Origin: Halomonas cerina
GTDB lineage: Bacteria; Pseudomonadota; Gammaproteobacteria; Pseudomonadales; Halomonadaceae
Direction of reading: 5' to 3'
Length of the DNA: 64,000 nt
Assembly: GCF_014192215.1 (NCBI RefSeq)
Contig: NZ_JACHXP010000015.1
Location: forward strand, 30,984-94,983
Under the pieces are notes generated by a model. The model was given only the letters and a program-made list of their open reading frames with translations, searched no databases and was not told where the DNA came from. Position 1 is the stretch's first letter; the number at the start of each line of letters is the position of its first letter. The position numbers and the translations under genes are program-made. This document shows, in pieces, positions 8,707-20,331 of the stretch.

Positions 8707-9663
8707 TTACTTCCAGAAATCCCGGATCGAGGCGATGCCCTGAGCGCCCACGGCGCGGGCATGGTTGGCATCATGCCGGGTCATGCCGCCCAGGGCGAAG
8801 ACCGGCATACCGGCATGCTCGACCAGCTGCTGGAAGTCATGCCAGCCGATGGGCGCCACCTCCGGATGCGACGGGGTGGTACGCAGTGGCGACAGGGTCA
8901 CGAAGTCACAGCCGATGCGATGGGCCCGAGCGAGCTGCGCGCGATCATGGGTGGAGGCAGACAGCCACTTACCCTCGGCCAGGGGGCGGCGCTCCAGACT
9001 CATCAGCCGCTCGCTGGTGAGGTGGAGGCCGTCGGCGTCCACCGCTTCCAGCAGCGACGGCTCCCCGTTCAGCACCAGGCGCGCGCCATACCGTCGGCAC
9101 AGCGCCAGGGCGCTGTCCGCCCGGGCCAGATAGGCGGTTTCCTCGAGAGCCTTGTCACGCAGTTGTACCAGGCGAACCCGGTCTTCCGCGAGGGCCCGCT
9201 CCAGCCGCTCCAGGAAACGCGTCTCATCGGCCTCCTCGCCGGTGATCAAAAACTCGGTCGGCAGCATCACGGCGCGCAGGATCGGCAGGTTCGCCGCCGG
9301 GAAAGGATACTTGCCCAACTCGTCCATGGACACCCAGCGCACCGCCTGGCCTTCGCGCCCGAAGGGCTCGCCGGCGAACTCGTGGACCTGCCACACATCC
9401 AGCAGGATGTGCTTGTCGGAATACTCGTGATGGATCCGGATCAGCGGCTGGGCGCGGCGGATCTCCACGCCGAGTTCCTCATGCAACTCGCGCTTGAGGG
9501 CCTCGAGCCCCGTCTCGTAGGGTGCCAGCTTGCCCCCGGGAAACTCCCAGAGACCGCCATGGTCCACGTTGGACGGCCGCCGGGCGATGAGCACCTCGCG
9601 ACCGTCGGCACTGATGATGGCGGCGGCCGCCACATGCACCCTTCTCTTCACCATTGCGTTCAT
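8707..9663 (-). CDS. mutT: Nudix hydrolase (MutT) fused to a thiamine-phosphate-synthase-like domain
   Basis: The 318-residue protein has two domains. Residues 1-130 are a Nudix hydrolase with a complete Nudix box (Gly44, Glu50, Arg58-Glu59, Glu62-Glu63, Gly65), like MutT, which clears 8-oxo-dGTP. Residues 140-318 resemble thiamine phosphate synthase (VRLVQLRDK, DADGLHLTSERL, FVTLSPLRTTPSHP, PVFALGGM). Such fusions beside argJ and secA are known in gammaproteobacteria. What the second domain does is unclear; it lacks the full ThiE loop consensus. The start is taken as the ATG at 9663; the Met at residue 4 is an alternative. Confidence 0.88.
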   Translation of the reverse strand: MNAMVKRRVHVAAAAIISADGREVLIARRPSNVDHGGLWEFPGGKLAPYETGLEALKRELHEELGVEIRRAQPLIRIHHEYSDKHILLDVWQVHEFAGEPFGREGQAVRWVSMDELGKYPFPAANLPILRAVMLPTEFLITGEEADETRFLERLERALAEDRVRLVQLRDKALEETAYLARADSALALCRRYGARLVLNGEPSLLEAVDADGLHLTSERLMSLERRPLAEGKWLSASTHDRAQLARAHRIGCDFVTLSPLRTTPSHPEVAPIGWHDFQQLVEHAGMPVFALGGMTRHDANHARAVGAQGIASIRDFWK

Positions 9664-9739
9664 TCACCTTTCCAACTTGTCCGCGGCGTGTCAGCCGTCA
9701 TGGAATCTGAGTCTGGCTGGCGGCCGCCATCGACGCCCG

Positions 9740-10969
9740 TCAGCTACGATAGTCGGCATTGATCGAGACGTAGTCATGGGACAGGTCCGACGTCCAGACC
9801 GTCGCCGCCTGTCCGCCACGCCCCAGGTCGATGCGAATGCAGATCTCCTCCCGGCCCATCACCGCACTACCGGCCTCCTCGGTATAGCCTGGTGCCCGTC
9901 CCCCCGCCTCGACCAGGCGCACCTCGCCCAGGTCAATGATCACCCGGGAAACATCGAAGGCCTCCACCGGGGCTCGCCCGATCGCGGCCAGGATGCGCCC
10001 CCAGTTGGCGTCACTGGCGTACAGCGCGGTCTTGACCAGCGGCGAGTGGGCCACGGTGAAGGCCACGTCCAGCGCCTCGCGGCGCGAGACGGCACCCTCC
10101 ACCTGCAGGGTGACGAACTTGGTCGCCCCCTCGGCGTCACGAATGATCGCCTGGGCAAGCTCGGTCATGACCCGCTGCAGGCCATCGCGAAAGCCCCTGA
10201 CCGCCTCCTCGCTCGCCACTTCGGCCCCACGCCCGGTGGCGATCAGCATGCAGGCATCGTTGGTGGAGGTATCGCTATCCACGGTGATGCAGTTGAAGGT
10301 GCGATCGACGGTCTCGCGCAGCAGCGCGTCGAGCAGTGACTGCTCGACGGCGGCATCGGTGGCCACGAAGGCCAGCATGGTCGCCATGTCGGGCTTGATC
10401 ATGCCCGAGCCCTTGGCGATACCGTTGATCGTCACGCTGTCATCGCCCAAGGGGACGATCACGCTGGCGCCCTTGGGTCGGGTGTCGGTGGTCAGGATCC
10501 CCTCGCCTGCTTCGTGCCAGCCGACGGGGCCGTCGTCGAGCCCCTGCAGCGCTGCCGGTAGGCCGGCCAGCAGACGCTCCATCGGCAGCGGCTCGCCGAT
10601 CACGCCGGTGGAGAACGGCAGCACGGCCTCCGCGTGCGTGCCGGCCAATCGAGCCAACTCGGCACAGGTGGCCCGGGCATCGCGAAGCCCGATCTCGCCG
10701 GTCCCGGCATTGGCATTGCCGGTGTTGATCACCAGGTAGCGCGGCCCCTGACCACGAACGCTGCAGATTGCCAAGTGCTCCTTGGCGACGATCACCGGCG
10801 CCGCGCAGAAGGCATTACGGGTGAAGGTCCCGGCCACACGCGCGCCGTCGGGAATCTCGATCACCACCAGGTCACGGTGGCTGGGCTGCTTGATGCCGGC
10901 CCGTGCGGTGCCCAGCCGCAGCCCCTCGATCACCGGCATGGCCGGAAAGCTGGCTTCGCCCACTGCCAT
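9740..10969 (-). CDS. argJ: Glutamate N-acetyltransferase / amino-acid N-acetyltransferase ArgJ
   Basis: The 409-residue enzyme recycles the acetyl group from N-acetylornithine to glutamate in arginine synthesis. It carries the self-cleavage and active-site motif KGSGMIKPDMATML, with Thr197 as the nucleophile that becomes the first residue of the beta chain. It also has NTGNANAGTG near residue 85 and the C-terminal DLSHDYVSINADYRS. It lies 126 bp downstream of secA, separated by repeat array B, and upstream of mutT, the order seen in pseudomonads. Confidence 0.95.
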   Translation of the reverse strand: MAVGEASFPAMPVIEGLRLGTARAGIKQPSHRDLVVIEIPDGARVAGTFTRNAFCAAPVIVAKEHLAICSVRGQGPRYLVINTGNANAGTGEIGLRDARATCAELARLAGTHAEAVLPFSTGVIGEPLPMERLLAGLPAALQGLDDGPVGWHEAGEGILTTDTRPKGASVIVPLGDDSVTINGIAKGSGMIKPDMATMLAFVATDAAVEQSLLDALLRETVDRTFNCITVDSDTSTNDACMLIATGRGAEVASEEAVRGFRDGLQRVMTELAQAIIRDAEGATKFVTLQVEGAVSRREALDVAFTVAHSPLVKTALYASDANWGRILAAIGRAPVEAFDVSRVIIDLGEVRLVEAGGRAPGYTEEAGSAVMGREEICIRIDLGRGGQAATVWTSDLSHDYVSINADYRS

Positions 10970-10996
10970 CGTCTCGTCTCCTGTCTGAATTTACCT

Positions 10997-11043
10997 CGAG
11001 CGTCGAGCGTCGAGCTTCGAGCTTCGAGCTTCGAGCTTCGAGC
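10997..11043. repeat. Heptanucleotide tandem array B, (CGAGCGT)2(CGAGCTT)4
   Basis: Six full copies plus CGAGC lie between the secA stop and the argJ start; two variants of the unit are arranged in blocks. Read in the secA direction the unit is GCTCGAA, the same as array E. The right border CGAGCAGGATGATGCC is identical to that of array A. From the border to the secA stop (11055-11095) the sequence is still heptad-phased but decayed (GGGCTAC, GGGCTTG, CGAGCCG twice). Confidence 0.93.
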
Positions 11044-11095
11044 AGGATGATGCCCTGCGCCTCGCGGCTCGCGGCTCGCAAGCCCGTAGCCCAGC

Positions 11096-13828
<2,733 letters not shown>

Positions 13829-13891
13829 GACGCATCCAGTAACTGCGTGTGGCATGCGGCCGCCGGACGCGGCCGCGCTCGAGTATCCGGG

Positions 13892-14266
13892 TCACGCCAC
13901 ACGCGGCGGGCCGCGTCGCGTCAGCACGTCCTGAGCCGCCACGGCGCGCCGCAAGGGGGCCGAGAGACGGCGTGGCTCGAGACCATGTTGCCCGACGCGC
14001 GGCACGCGGCGGTGATCCCGGCGCAGGGCGCACCGCCGCGCCCGAAGGTGCGTACGCGCACGAATCAACGCCGGTGCCAGGATGCAGATCTGGGCGAGAC
14101 GCTCGGCGGGACGCAGGTGCTCGACCTGGGCCAGTCCTGCCGGCAGCAGACAGCCGACCAGCAGACCCGCCCACCACCAGCGGGCCGGACGGCGCTCCGG
14201 CGGCCGGCGCTCGCCCCGTGAAGGCGCCACGGCTGGCGAACGGATATCGGCGGTGAGGGTCGGCAT
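13892..14266 (-). CDS. Hypothetical small protein, possibly single-span membrane protein
   Basis: I do not recognise this 124-residue product. From the ATG at 14264-14266 it reads MPTLTADIRSPAVAPSRGER, a proline/arginine-rich lead, then a hydrophobic segment near residues 31-50 (WWWAGLLVGCLLPAGLA), then a very arginine-rich tail. The third codon positions are GC-rich, as in real genes here, but the ribosome site is weak. It lies upstream of secA on the same strand and is divergent to dciA. Related genomes often have another gene (an M23 peptidase) at this place, so this could be a lineage-specific gene, a remnant or a chance frame. Confidence 0.4.
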   Translation of the reverse strand: MPTLTADIRSPAVAPSRGERRPPERRPARWWWAGLLVGCLLPAGLAQVEHLRPAERLAQICILAPALIRARTHLRARRCALRRDHRRVPRVGQHGLEPRRLSAPLRRAVAAQDVLTRRGPPRVA

Positions 14267-14390
14267 GGCTGTCGAGGAACTCCCGTTACGTGCTAGGCTT
14301 TCGCGGTTCTTCCTTGGTGATGCCTGGCCGTCGTGGTGAAATGTGTCCCACGGCAGGCGACACCCGGGGCCCTCCCCGAGAATCAAGCTG

Positions 14391-14852
14391 ATGAGTATAA
14401 AGGTTAAGCGGTTCCGCGCACAGCCCATGTCCCGCCTCCTGGAGGGCCGGGGCGAGCTAGGGCCCCTGATGCGCACGGCGAACCTGATCGAGACGGCACA
14501 ACGCCACCTGCGTGATCACCTGCCCGAGGAGATGCGCGCGCATGTCTTCGTGGGCGGTTACCGCCAGGGACGCCTGACATTGATCACCGACCGGGCCGTC
14601 TGGCTGACTTGGCTCCGTTACGAGCAGCCACGCCTTCTGGCCGTGCTGCATGAACTGTCGGGCTTCGAGGCGGTCGCGTCCTTCACCCTGAAGGTTCGCC
14701 CGGTGCGCCCACCCACTCCCCCCTTGCGGCAGACACGCCACCTCCCGGCCCGGGCAGCCGACGAACTCTCGAGCTGCGCCGCCGAGGTGGACGACCCGCG
14801 CCTCCGGCGCGCCCTGGAACGCCTCGCCTCACACGCCGAACGCGAGCCGTAA
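14391..14852 (+). CDS. dciA: DUF721 protein, DciA-type replicative helicase loader
   Basis: The 153-residue protein from the ATG at 14391 (MSIKVKRF) has the DUF721 core TANLIETAQRHLRDHLPEEM then GGYRQGRLTLITDRAVWLTWLRY and QPRLLAVLHEL. DUF721 proteins are the DciA family, which loads the replicative helicase DnaB in bacteria that lack dnaC. The location between lpxC and secA is the same as in pseudomonads. A longer in-frame start at 14343 is not supported by a ribosome site. The C-terminal third is low-complexity and proline/arginine-rich. Confidence 0.82.
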   Translation: MSIKVKRFRAQPMSRLLEGRGELGPLMRTANLIETAQRHLRDHLPEEMRAHVFVGGYRQGRLTLITDRAVWLTWLRYEQPRLLAVLHELSGFEAVASFTLKVRPVRPPTPPLRQTRHLPARAADELSSCAAEVDDPRLRRALERLASHAEREP

Positions 14853-14884
14853 GCCCGAAGCCCGCATTATCCCAGCCTGATATG

Positions 14885-14919
14885 AAACAACCCCGCTGGC
14901 AGGCCCAGCGGGGTTGTTT
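14885..14919. terminator. Bidirectional intrinsic terminator between dciA and lpxC
   Basis: A perfect 15-bp stem, AAACAACCCCGCTGG with CCAGCGGGGTTGTTT around the loop CAGGC, lies in the convergent gap. It would stop both dciA and lpxC transcripts. Confidence 0.9.
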
Positions 14920-14967
14920 GTCTTCAAGCTTCCGGCCACGAAGCGGCGCTCTTCCCACTTACAGCTG

Positions 14968-14980
14968 CCGGCGAAGCCGG
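14968..14980. repeat. GCGAAGC-type mini-hairpin after lpxC
   Basis: CCGGCGAAGCCGG forms a 5-bp stem with a GAA triloop, 3 bp after the lpxC stop. The core heptamer GCGAAGC is a known, unusually stable DNA mini-hairpin. Similar palindromes follow zapE and pmbA. Confidence 0.75.
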
Positions 14981-14983
14981 GGC

Positions 14984-15895
14984 TCAGGCCATGGCGGGTG
15001 CCGCATAGGAGATCGGTGACGCCTGGGCCTCATCCTCGAAGGTCACGACCTCCCAGGCCTCGGGCTGTGCCAACAGAGCGCGGCACAGCTCGTTGTTGAG
15101 GGCATGACCGGACTTCACACCGCGAAACTCACCGATCAGGCTGTGCCCCAGCTGATAGAGGTCACCGATAGCATCCAGCACCTTGTGCTTGACGAACTCG
15201 TCGTCGTAGCGCAGCCCCCCCTCGTTCACGATGCGATAGTCATCGACCACGATGGCATTGTCGAGGCTCCCCCCCAGCGCCAGGTTATGGGAGCGCAGGT
15301 ACTCGAGATCGCGCATGAAGCCGAAGGTCCGTGCGCGCGACACCTCCTTGACGAAGGAGGTGGTGGAGAAATCCACCATGGCAGTCTGCTTCTGGTCTTC
15401 GAAGACGGGATGATCGAAGTTGATGGCGAACGAGACCTTGAAGCCCTGATGGGGAAGGAAGATCGCCTCCTTGTCACCCTCACGCACCACGATCTCGCGC
15501 TTGATGCGAATAAACTTCTTCGCCGCCCCCTGCTCGGCGATCCCGGCCGACTGAATCAGGAACACGAAGGGCCCGGCGCTGCCATCCATGATCGGCACCT
15601 CGGGGGCGCTGACATCGACATAGGCATTGTCGATGCCCAGGCCGGCGAAGGCCGACATCAGGTGCTCCACGGTAGCCACCTTCGCCCCGTCGGCGGAAAG
15701 CGCTGTGCACAGGGTCGTATCGGTGACGTTCTCGGCGCGAGCCGGGATCTGCACCTCGGGTTCCAGATCGGTGCGCACGAAGACGATACCGGTGTCGACC
15801 GGTGCCGGCCGCAAGGTCAGGTAGACCTTCTTGCCGGAGTGCAGGCCGACACCGGTGGCGCGGATGACATTCTTGAGAGTGCGTTGTCTGATCAT
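14984..15895 (-). CDS. lpxC: UDP-3-O-acyl-N-acetylglucosamine deacetylase
   Basis: The protein has 303 residues from the ATG at 15895 ([20 protein letters not shown]). It catalyses the committed step of lipid A synthesis. Zinc-binding and catalytic motifs are present: [39 protein letters not shown] and SGHALNN. It is the last gene before dciA and follows ftsZ with its own promoter in the 111-bp gap, as in E. coli and pseudomonads. LpxC is normally controlled by FtsH proteolysis at its C-terminus; here that tail ends ISYAAPAMA, hydrophobic and alanine-rich, which fits such a degron. Confidence 0.97.
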   Translation of the reverse strand: MIRQRTLKNVIRATGVGLHSGKKVYLTLRPAPVDTGIVFVRTDLEPEVQIPARAENVTDTTLCTALSADGAKVATVEHLMSAFAGLGIDNAYVDVSAPEVPIMDGSAGPFVFLIQSAGIAEQGAAKKFIRIKREIVVREGDKEAIFLPHQGFKVSFAINFDHPVFEDQKQTAMVDFSTTSFVKEVSRARTFGFMRDLEYLRSHNLALGGSLDNAIVVDDYRIVNEGGLRYDDEFVKHKVLDAIGDLYQLGHSLIGEFRGVKSGHALNNELCRALLAQPEAWEVVTFEDEAQASPISYAAPAMA

Positions 15896-15934
15896 GGGCA
15901 GTCGCCGAGCAGTGTTGGTTATCAAACACCGTTC

Positions 15935-15963
15935 ACTATAGCACCAAACACGCGTTTCAACAA
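15935..15963 (-). promoter_or_regulatory. Candidate sigma-70 promoter of lpxC
   Basis: On the minus strand, TTGTTG (15958-15963), a 17-bp spacer and TATAGT (15935-15940) lie 40 bp before the lpxC ATG, in the ftsZ-lpxC gap. Confidence 0.6.
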
Positions 15964-16006
15964 AAGTCTGCGCACCCTCCATCGACTATGTCATCGATAG
16001 ACCGGC

Positions 16007-17176
16007 TTAATCGGCCTGACGCCTCAGGAAGGCCGGGATATCCAGATAGTCATCGAGCTCCTGGGCCTTGCGCTTCTCGGCCTGTTGACGGGGTGCCTCC
16101 TGGGGTTCCGCCTTGGTGGCAGTCGACGGCGTGCGGCCAGCGACGGCCTGCTGGCGGCGGTACTCGGGATTGGGGCGACGCATGGTCTCCCGGGGGGCCG
16201 CTTTCTGGCGCTTCTGCTGGCCGTCCAAGCCGGCGGCCACCACGGTGACGCGCAGTTCGTCGGTCATCTCCATGTCGATGGAAGTACCGACCACGATGGT
16301 GGCATCCTGGGAGGCAAACTCCTGGACGGTGGCCCCCACGTCGTTGAACTCACCGATGGACAGGTCCGGGCCGGCGGTGATGTTCACCAGGATCCCGCGG
16401 GCACCGTGAAGGTCGATGTCTTCGAGCAGCGGGCTGCGGATCGCCTTCTCGGCGGCTTCCCGGGCGCGATTCTCGCCGATGGCGCCGCCGGTGCCCATCA
16501 TCGCCATGCCCATCTCGGACATCACGGTACGCACATCGGCAAAGTCGACGTTGATGATGCCGGGACTGGTGATCAGCTCGGCGATCCCCTGTACGGCCCC
16601 CAGCAGCACATCGTTGGCGGCACTGAAGGCCGTGAGCAGGGTCGCGCTCTTGCCCAGCACCGAGAGCAGCTTCTCGTTGGGAATGGTGATCAGGGAGTCG
16701 ACATGCTCGGAGAGCTCTTTCATGCCCTCCTCGGCCGCGCGCATGCGCTTGGGCCCTTCGAAGGGGAAGGGGCGGGTGACCACCGCCACGGTGAGAATCC
16801 CTAGCTCCTTGGCGACCTGGGCCACCACGGGCGCCCCGCCGGTGCCGGTCCCCCCGCCCATGCCGGCGGTGATGAACACCATGTCGGCCCCGGCGAGCAG
16901 CTCGGCGATGCGCTCACGATCCTCCATGGCCGCCTGGCGACCGACATCGGGATCGGCACCGGCACCCAGTCCCTTGGTGATCTCGCTACCGAGCTGAAGG
17001 ACGGTCTTGGCCGCGACCCGCTTCAGTGCCTGGGCATCGGTGTTGGCGCAGATGAACTCGACGCCTTCGATGCTGCTTTCGACCATGTGATTGACGGCAT
17101 TGCCGCCACCGCCACCGACCCCGATGACCTTAATGACCGCACTGCTTGAGGGTGCGCTATCTACCAGTTCGAACAT
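16007..17176 (-). CDS. ftsZ: Cell division protein FtsZ
   Basis: The protein has 389 residues from the ATG at 17176 ([20 protein letters not shown]). The tubulin signature [13 protein letters not shown], the N-terminal [13 protein letters not shown] and the T7-loop region are all present. A linker rich in Gln/Arg/Pro leads to the conserved C-terminal peptide [14 protein letters not shown], which binds FtsA and ZipA. It polymerises with GTP into the Z ring. It is 34 bp downstream of ftsA, the standard end of the dcw cluster. Confidence 0.98.
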   Translation of the reverse strand: MFELVDSAPSSSAVIKVIGVGGGGGNAVNHMVESSIEGVEFICANTDAQALKRVAAKTVLQLGSEITKGLGAGADPDVGRQAAMEDRERIAELLAGADMVFITAGMGGGTGTGGAPVVAQVAKELGILTVAVVTRPFPFEGPKRMRAAEEGMKELSEHVDSLITIPNEKLLSVLGKSATLLTAFSAANDVLLGAVQGIAELITSPGIINVDFADVRTVMSEMGMAMMGTGGAIGENRAREAAEKAIRSPLLEDIDLHGARGILVNITAGPDLSIGEFNDVGATVQEFASQDATIVVGTSIDMEMTDELRVTVVAAGLDGQQKRQKAAPRETMRRPNPEYRRQQAVAGRTPSTATKAEPQEAPRQQAEKRKAQELDDYLDIPAFLRRQAD

Positions 17177-17210
17177 TTGCCCCGTCTCCTGGACCGTGTG
17201 CACGGCCCTG

Positions 17211-18485
17211 TCAGAAATTTCCTTTCAACCAGCCCTTGAACCTTGCCAGCGCCGGTATCCCGCCCCCGGATCCGCGCCGGGTGACGTCCTCGCGTCTTGA
17301 CTGTGCCGTGATCGCTCCACCCTGCCCCTGACGGGCCTCCGATAGAGCGTACTGTAGCAAACCGACACCCGTCGAATAAATCGGGTTGCGCACCACATCG
17401 GCCAGCCCCCGGACATTCTGAGGACAGGCGATCCGCACCGGCATATGGAAGATCTCCTCGGCCAGTTCCACGACCCCTTCCATGCGCGAGGTCCCCCCGG
17501 TCAGGACCACGCCGGCGGCGACCATGTCCTCATAGCCACTGCGCCGCAGCTCGTCGCGTACCAGGGTGAACAGCTCCTCGTAGCGCGGCTCGACCACCTC
17601 GGCCAGGGACTGCCGGGACAGGTCCCGGGCGGGTCGATCCCCGACGCTGGGCACCTTGATCATTTCATCGCTGGCGGCCAGCTGAGTCAGCGCGCAGGCA
17701 TACTTGACCTTGATCTCCTCGGCATGCTGGGTCGGGGTACGCAGCGCCATGGCGATGTCGTTGGTGACCTGGTCGCCGGCGATGGGAATCACCGCGGTAT
17801 GGCGGATGGCCCCTTCGGTGAACACCGCGATGTCGGTGGTCCCGCCGCCGATGTCCACCATGCACACGCCGAGCTCGCGCTCGTCCTCGGTCAGCACGGC
17901 ATGACTGGACGCCAGTTGCTCGAGAATGATGTCATCCACCTCGAGGCCACAGCGGCGTACACACTTTTCGATGTTCTGTACCGCATTCAGCGCCGCGGTC
18001 ACCAGGTGAACGCGCGCCTCGAGACGCACCCCCGACATGCCCAGCGGTTCGCGAATGCCGCCCTGGGTATCGATGGCGAACTCCTGAGGAAGCACATGCA
18101 GGACGCGCTGTCCCTCCGAGATCGCACGTGCGCGGGCGGAGTCGATCACCCGGTCGATATCGGAGGAGGCCACCTCGCGCTCCCGGATGGCGACCACGCC
18201 GTCGGAGTTCATGGAGCTGATGTGACTGCCGGCGATACCCACATAAACCGAGTGGATGTCACAGCCGGCCATGAGCTCGGCCTCCTCGACGGCACGCTGG
18301 ATCGACTGCACCGTGGACTCGATGTTGATCACCACGCCCTTCTTCATGCCACGTGAGGGATGAGAGCCGATACCGGCAATCTCGATCCCGCCGTCATCGG
18401 TGGGCTGGCCCACGATCGCCACGACCTTGGATGTTCCGATATCCAGCCCGACTACCATATTGGACGCATTGGAGGGACCTGCCAT
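17211..18485 (-). CDS. ftsA: Cell division protein FtsA
   Basis: The protein has 424 residues from the ATG at 18485 ([20 protein letters not shown]), with AGGAG upstream. An in-frame ATG at 18551 is unlikely because a TATAAT box sits right before it. Actin/Hsp70-fold motifs are visible: [40 protein letters not shown]. The C-terminus ends in a likely amphipathic helix ([13 protein letters not shown]), which anchors FtsA and thereby the Z ring to the membrane. It is followed by ftsZ; a 190-bp gap separates it from ftsQ. Confidence 0.97.
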   Translation of the reverse strand: MAGPSNASNMVVGLDIGTSKVVAIVGQPTDDGGIEIAGIGSHPSRGMKKGVVINIESTVQSIQRAVEEAELMAGCDIHSVYVGIAGSHISSMNSDGVVAIREREVASSDIDRVIDSARARAISEGQRVLHVLPQEFAIDTQGGIREPLGMSGVRLEARVHLVTAALNAVQNIEKCVRRCGLEVDDIILEQLASSHAVLTEDERELGVCMVDIGGGTTDIAVFTEGAIRHTAVIPIAGDQVTNDIAMALRTPTQHAEEIKVKYACALTQLAASDEMIKVPSVGDRPARDLSRQSLAEVVEPRYEELFTLVRDELRRSGYEDMVAAGVVLTGGTSRMEGVVELAEEIFHMPVRIACPQNVRGLADVVRNPIYSTGVGLLQYALSEARQGQGGAITAQSRREDVTRRGSGGGIPALARFKGWLKGNF

Positions 18486-18553
18486 GAGTCGGGAATTCTC
18501 CTCGAACCTGACCCGCTGCGGGGAAATTCGCTGAAACGTGAGCTTGGTCACTG

Positions 18554-18559
18554 ATTATA
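18554..18559 (-). promoter_or_regulatory. Candidate -10 box of an ftsAZ promoter
   Basis: A perfect TATAAT on the minus strand lies about 70 bp upstream of the ftsA ATG, inside the unusually long ftsQ-ftsA gap. The hexamer at -35 distance is weak, so this is a tentative call. Confidence 0.4.
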
Positions 18560-18675
18560 GGAACAAGCCTCCCTGCTCCACCAGCCCACGATGAAAGACC
18601 ATTCACCATACGGCGATTTGCAGGCGAAAGAAACACCGCGGGGCATGACCAGAAGCCCTCCCGGGCCCCGCTCCA

Positions 18676-19401
18676 TCATCCCCCCTCGCCGTTGTCCTCT
18701 CCTGCCGGTTCGCGCTCGCCGTGCCAGGCGACGGCCACGCCGTTGGGATATCGCAGATCGATGTAGCGGATATGCGACGCCAGGCTACCGAGCTCGCGCT
18801 GCCAGGCGGCAGCGAAACGCCCCAGACGCACCTCGCGGTCATTGCGCCCGAGCATCACCCAGATCCCGCTGTTCAGCTGCAAGCGCCAGGCCCCGCGCGG
18901 CTCGAGTCGCAACTGCTCGGGGGTGAGCCCCAGGGGCATCAGCTGCCGTGACAGCGCATCATGGTAAGCCAGCACCTCGGCCCCGCTGCCGGCAGGGCCG
19001 GCCAGGTCCGGCAAGTCGCCGGGCGGCGACAGGGGGGCAAAGTCGAAGGGCTCGCCCCGCGGGTTGAGGAGACGATCGTCGTTCCAGCGTGCCACCGGCA
19101 CCTCCTCGACCAGTTGGAAGGTCAGGGCATTGGGCCACTCGCGCCGCACCCGGACCTCATTTAGCCAGCCGATGTCCCGCGCCCGGTCACGCAGGGTCTC
19201 CAGATCCACCGACAGCCAGGTGCGACCCTGCAGCAGAGGGGCCAGCCGGGCGCGAAGGTAGTCGGCGCTGACATGCTCGAGTTGCCCCCGGATCGACACG
19301 CGCTCGATCGGGCGGTCGAGCCACAGCCACAGCGCCCGGCCCCCCGCGCCCAGCACCAGGGCCAGCAGCAGCAGCCCGACCCACGTTCCTCGCCTCGCCA
19401 T
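18676..19401 (-). CDS. ftsQ: Cell division protein FtsQ
   Basis: The 241-residue bitopic protein has a short cytoplasmic start, a membrane helix near residues 8-30 (VGLLLLALVLGAGGRALWLWL), a POTRA domain beginning RPIERVSIRGQLEHVSADYL, and a periplasmic beta domain (REWPNALTFQLVEEVPVARW). It links FtsA/FtsK to the FtsBL complex at the septum. It follows ddlB by 3 bp. Confidence 0.94.
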   Translation of the reverse strand: MARRGTWVGLLLLALVLGAGGRALWLWLDRPIERVSIRGQLEHVSADYLRARLAPLLQGRTWLSVDLETLRDRARDIGWLNEVRVRREWPNALTFQLVEEVPVARWNDDRLLNPRGEPFDFAPLSPPGDLPDLAGPAGSGAEVLAYHDALSRQLMPLGLTPEQLRLEPRGAWRLQLNSGIWVMLGRNDREVRLGRFAAAWQRELGSLASHIRYIDLRYPNGVAVAWHGEREPAGEDNGEGG

Positions 19402-19404
19402 GGA

Positions 19405-20331
19405 CTAGCGTGACTCCCCAACGGTCTCGAGAATCTGCAAGACTAGGGCATCGAAGTCGATGCCGGCATGGGCCGCCGCCTGCGGTACCAGGCTATGATC
19501 GGTCATCCCCGGGACGGTATTGACCTCCAGTAGCCAGAAGCGACCGTCGGCGTCGCGGATCACGTCCACACGGCCCCAGCCGCTGGCGCCGATGGCCTCG
19601 AATGCCTCCCGGCTGAGCGTGGCCAGCAACGCCTCGTCCTCGCCGGACAGCCCGCAGGGCAGATGGTAGCGGGTGTCGTTGGACATGTACTTGGCCTGAT
19701 AGTCATAGAAGCCACCGGGCACCTCCACGCGGATCGCCGGCAACGCCCTGTCGCCAAGCAGCGACAGCGTATACTCCTCGCCATGTACGAAGCGCTCGGC
19801 CATCACCCGGGTGTCGAAGCGCGCCGCGTCGCGATAGGCCGCCTCCAGGGTATCGCGACTGTCGACGATGCTGATGCCCAGGGTCGATCCCTCGTGGACC
19901 GGCTTGACGATCAACGGCAGCCCCAGGCGCTCGACCACTCTGGCCCAGTCGGCATCCGGGCCGAGCATCACGCTCTCCGGGGTCGGCAGGCCCAGGGCCT
20001 GCCACACCAGTTTGGTACGCTGCTTATCCATGCCCAGCGCCGAAGCGAGTACGCCGCTGCCGGTGTAGGGAATGCCGAGCAGCTCCAGCGCGCCCTGCAG
20101 GGTGCCGTCCTCTCCACCGCGGCCATGCAGGGCGATGAAGACCCGGTCCGGCGCCAGCGCCTCGAGGCCCGCCAGGCCGCGTTCGGCGGGATCATAGCCG
20201 ACGACATCCACGCCACCGCGCTCGAGCGCCGCGAGCACCGCCGCGCCGCTCTTGAGCGAAACCTCCCGCTCGGCGGAGCGGCCGCCGAACAGCACCACTA
20301 CCCGGCCGAGCTTCGTCATCTCGGTCATCAC
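19405..20331 (-). CDS. ddlB: D-alanine--D-alanine ligase
   Basis: The 308-residue ATP-grasp enzyme makes the D-Ala-D-Ala dipeptide that MurF uses. Conserved features are [19 protein letters not shown] at the start, [38 protein letters not shown], and the metal-binding [19 protein letters not shown] near the end. It overlaps the end of murC by 4 bp and precedes ftsQ, the standard dcw position. Confidence 0.97.
   Translation of the reverse strand: MMTEMTKLGRVVVLFGGRSAEREVSLKSGAAVLAALERGGVDVVGYDPAERGLAGLEALAPDRVFIALHGRGGEDGTLQGALELLGIPYTGSGVLASALGMDKQRTKLVWQALGLPTPESVMLGPDADWARVVERLGLPLIVKPVHEGSTLGISIVDSRDTLEAAYRDAARFDTRVMAERFVHGEEYTLSLLGDRALPAIRVEVPGGFYDYQAKYMSNDTRYHLPCGLSGEDEALLATLSREAFEAIGASGWGRVDVIRDADGRFWLLEVNTVPGMTDHSLVPQAAAHAGIDFDALVLQILETVGESR

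Noticed and set aside
8502..9020. Open frames with SAPSAERRAPSAERR or ALGARRS repeats
   Set aside because: They are translations of array A on either strand, without start signals or family similarity, and overlap mutT.
13829..13855. Upstream ATG for secA giving nine extra residues
   Set aside because: SecA proteins typically start at the [16 protein letters not shown] sequence; the extension has no similarity.
14343..14390. Longer start of dciA
   Set aside because: No ribosome site is seen, and the added residues are proline/arginine-rich and unlike DUF721 N-termini.
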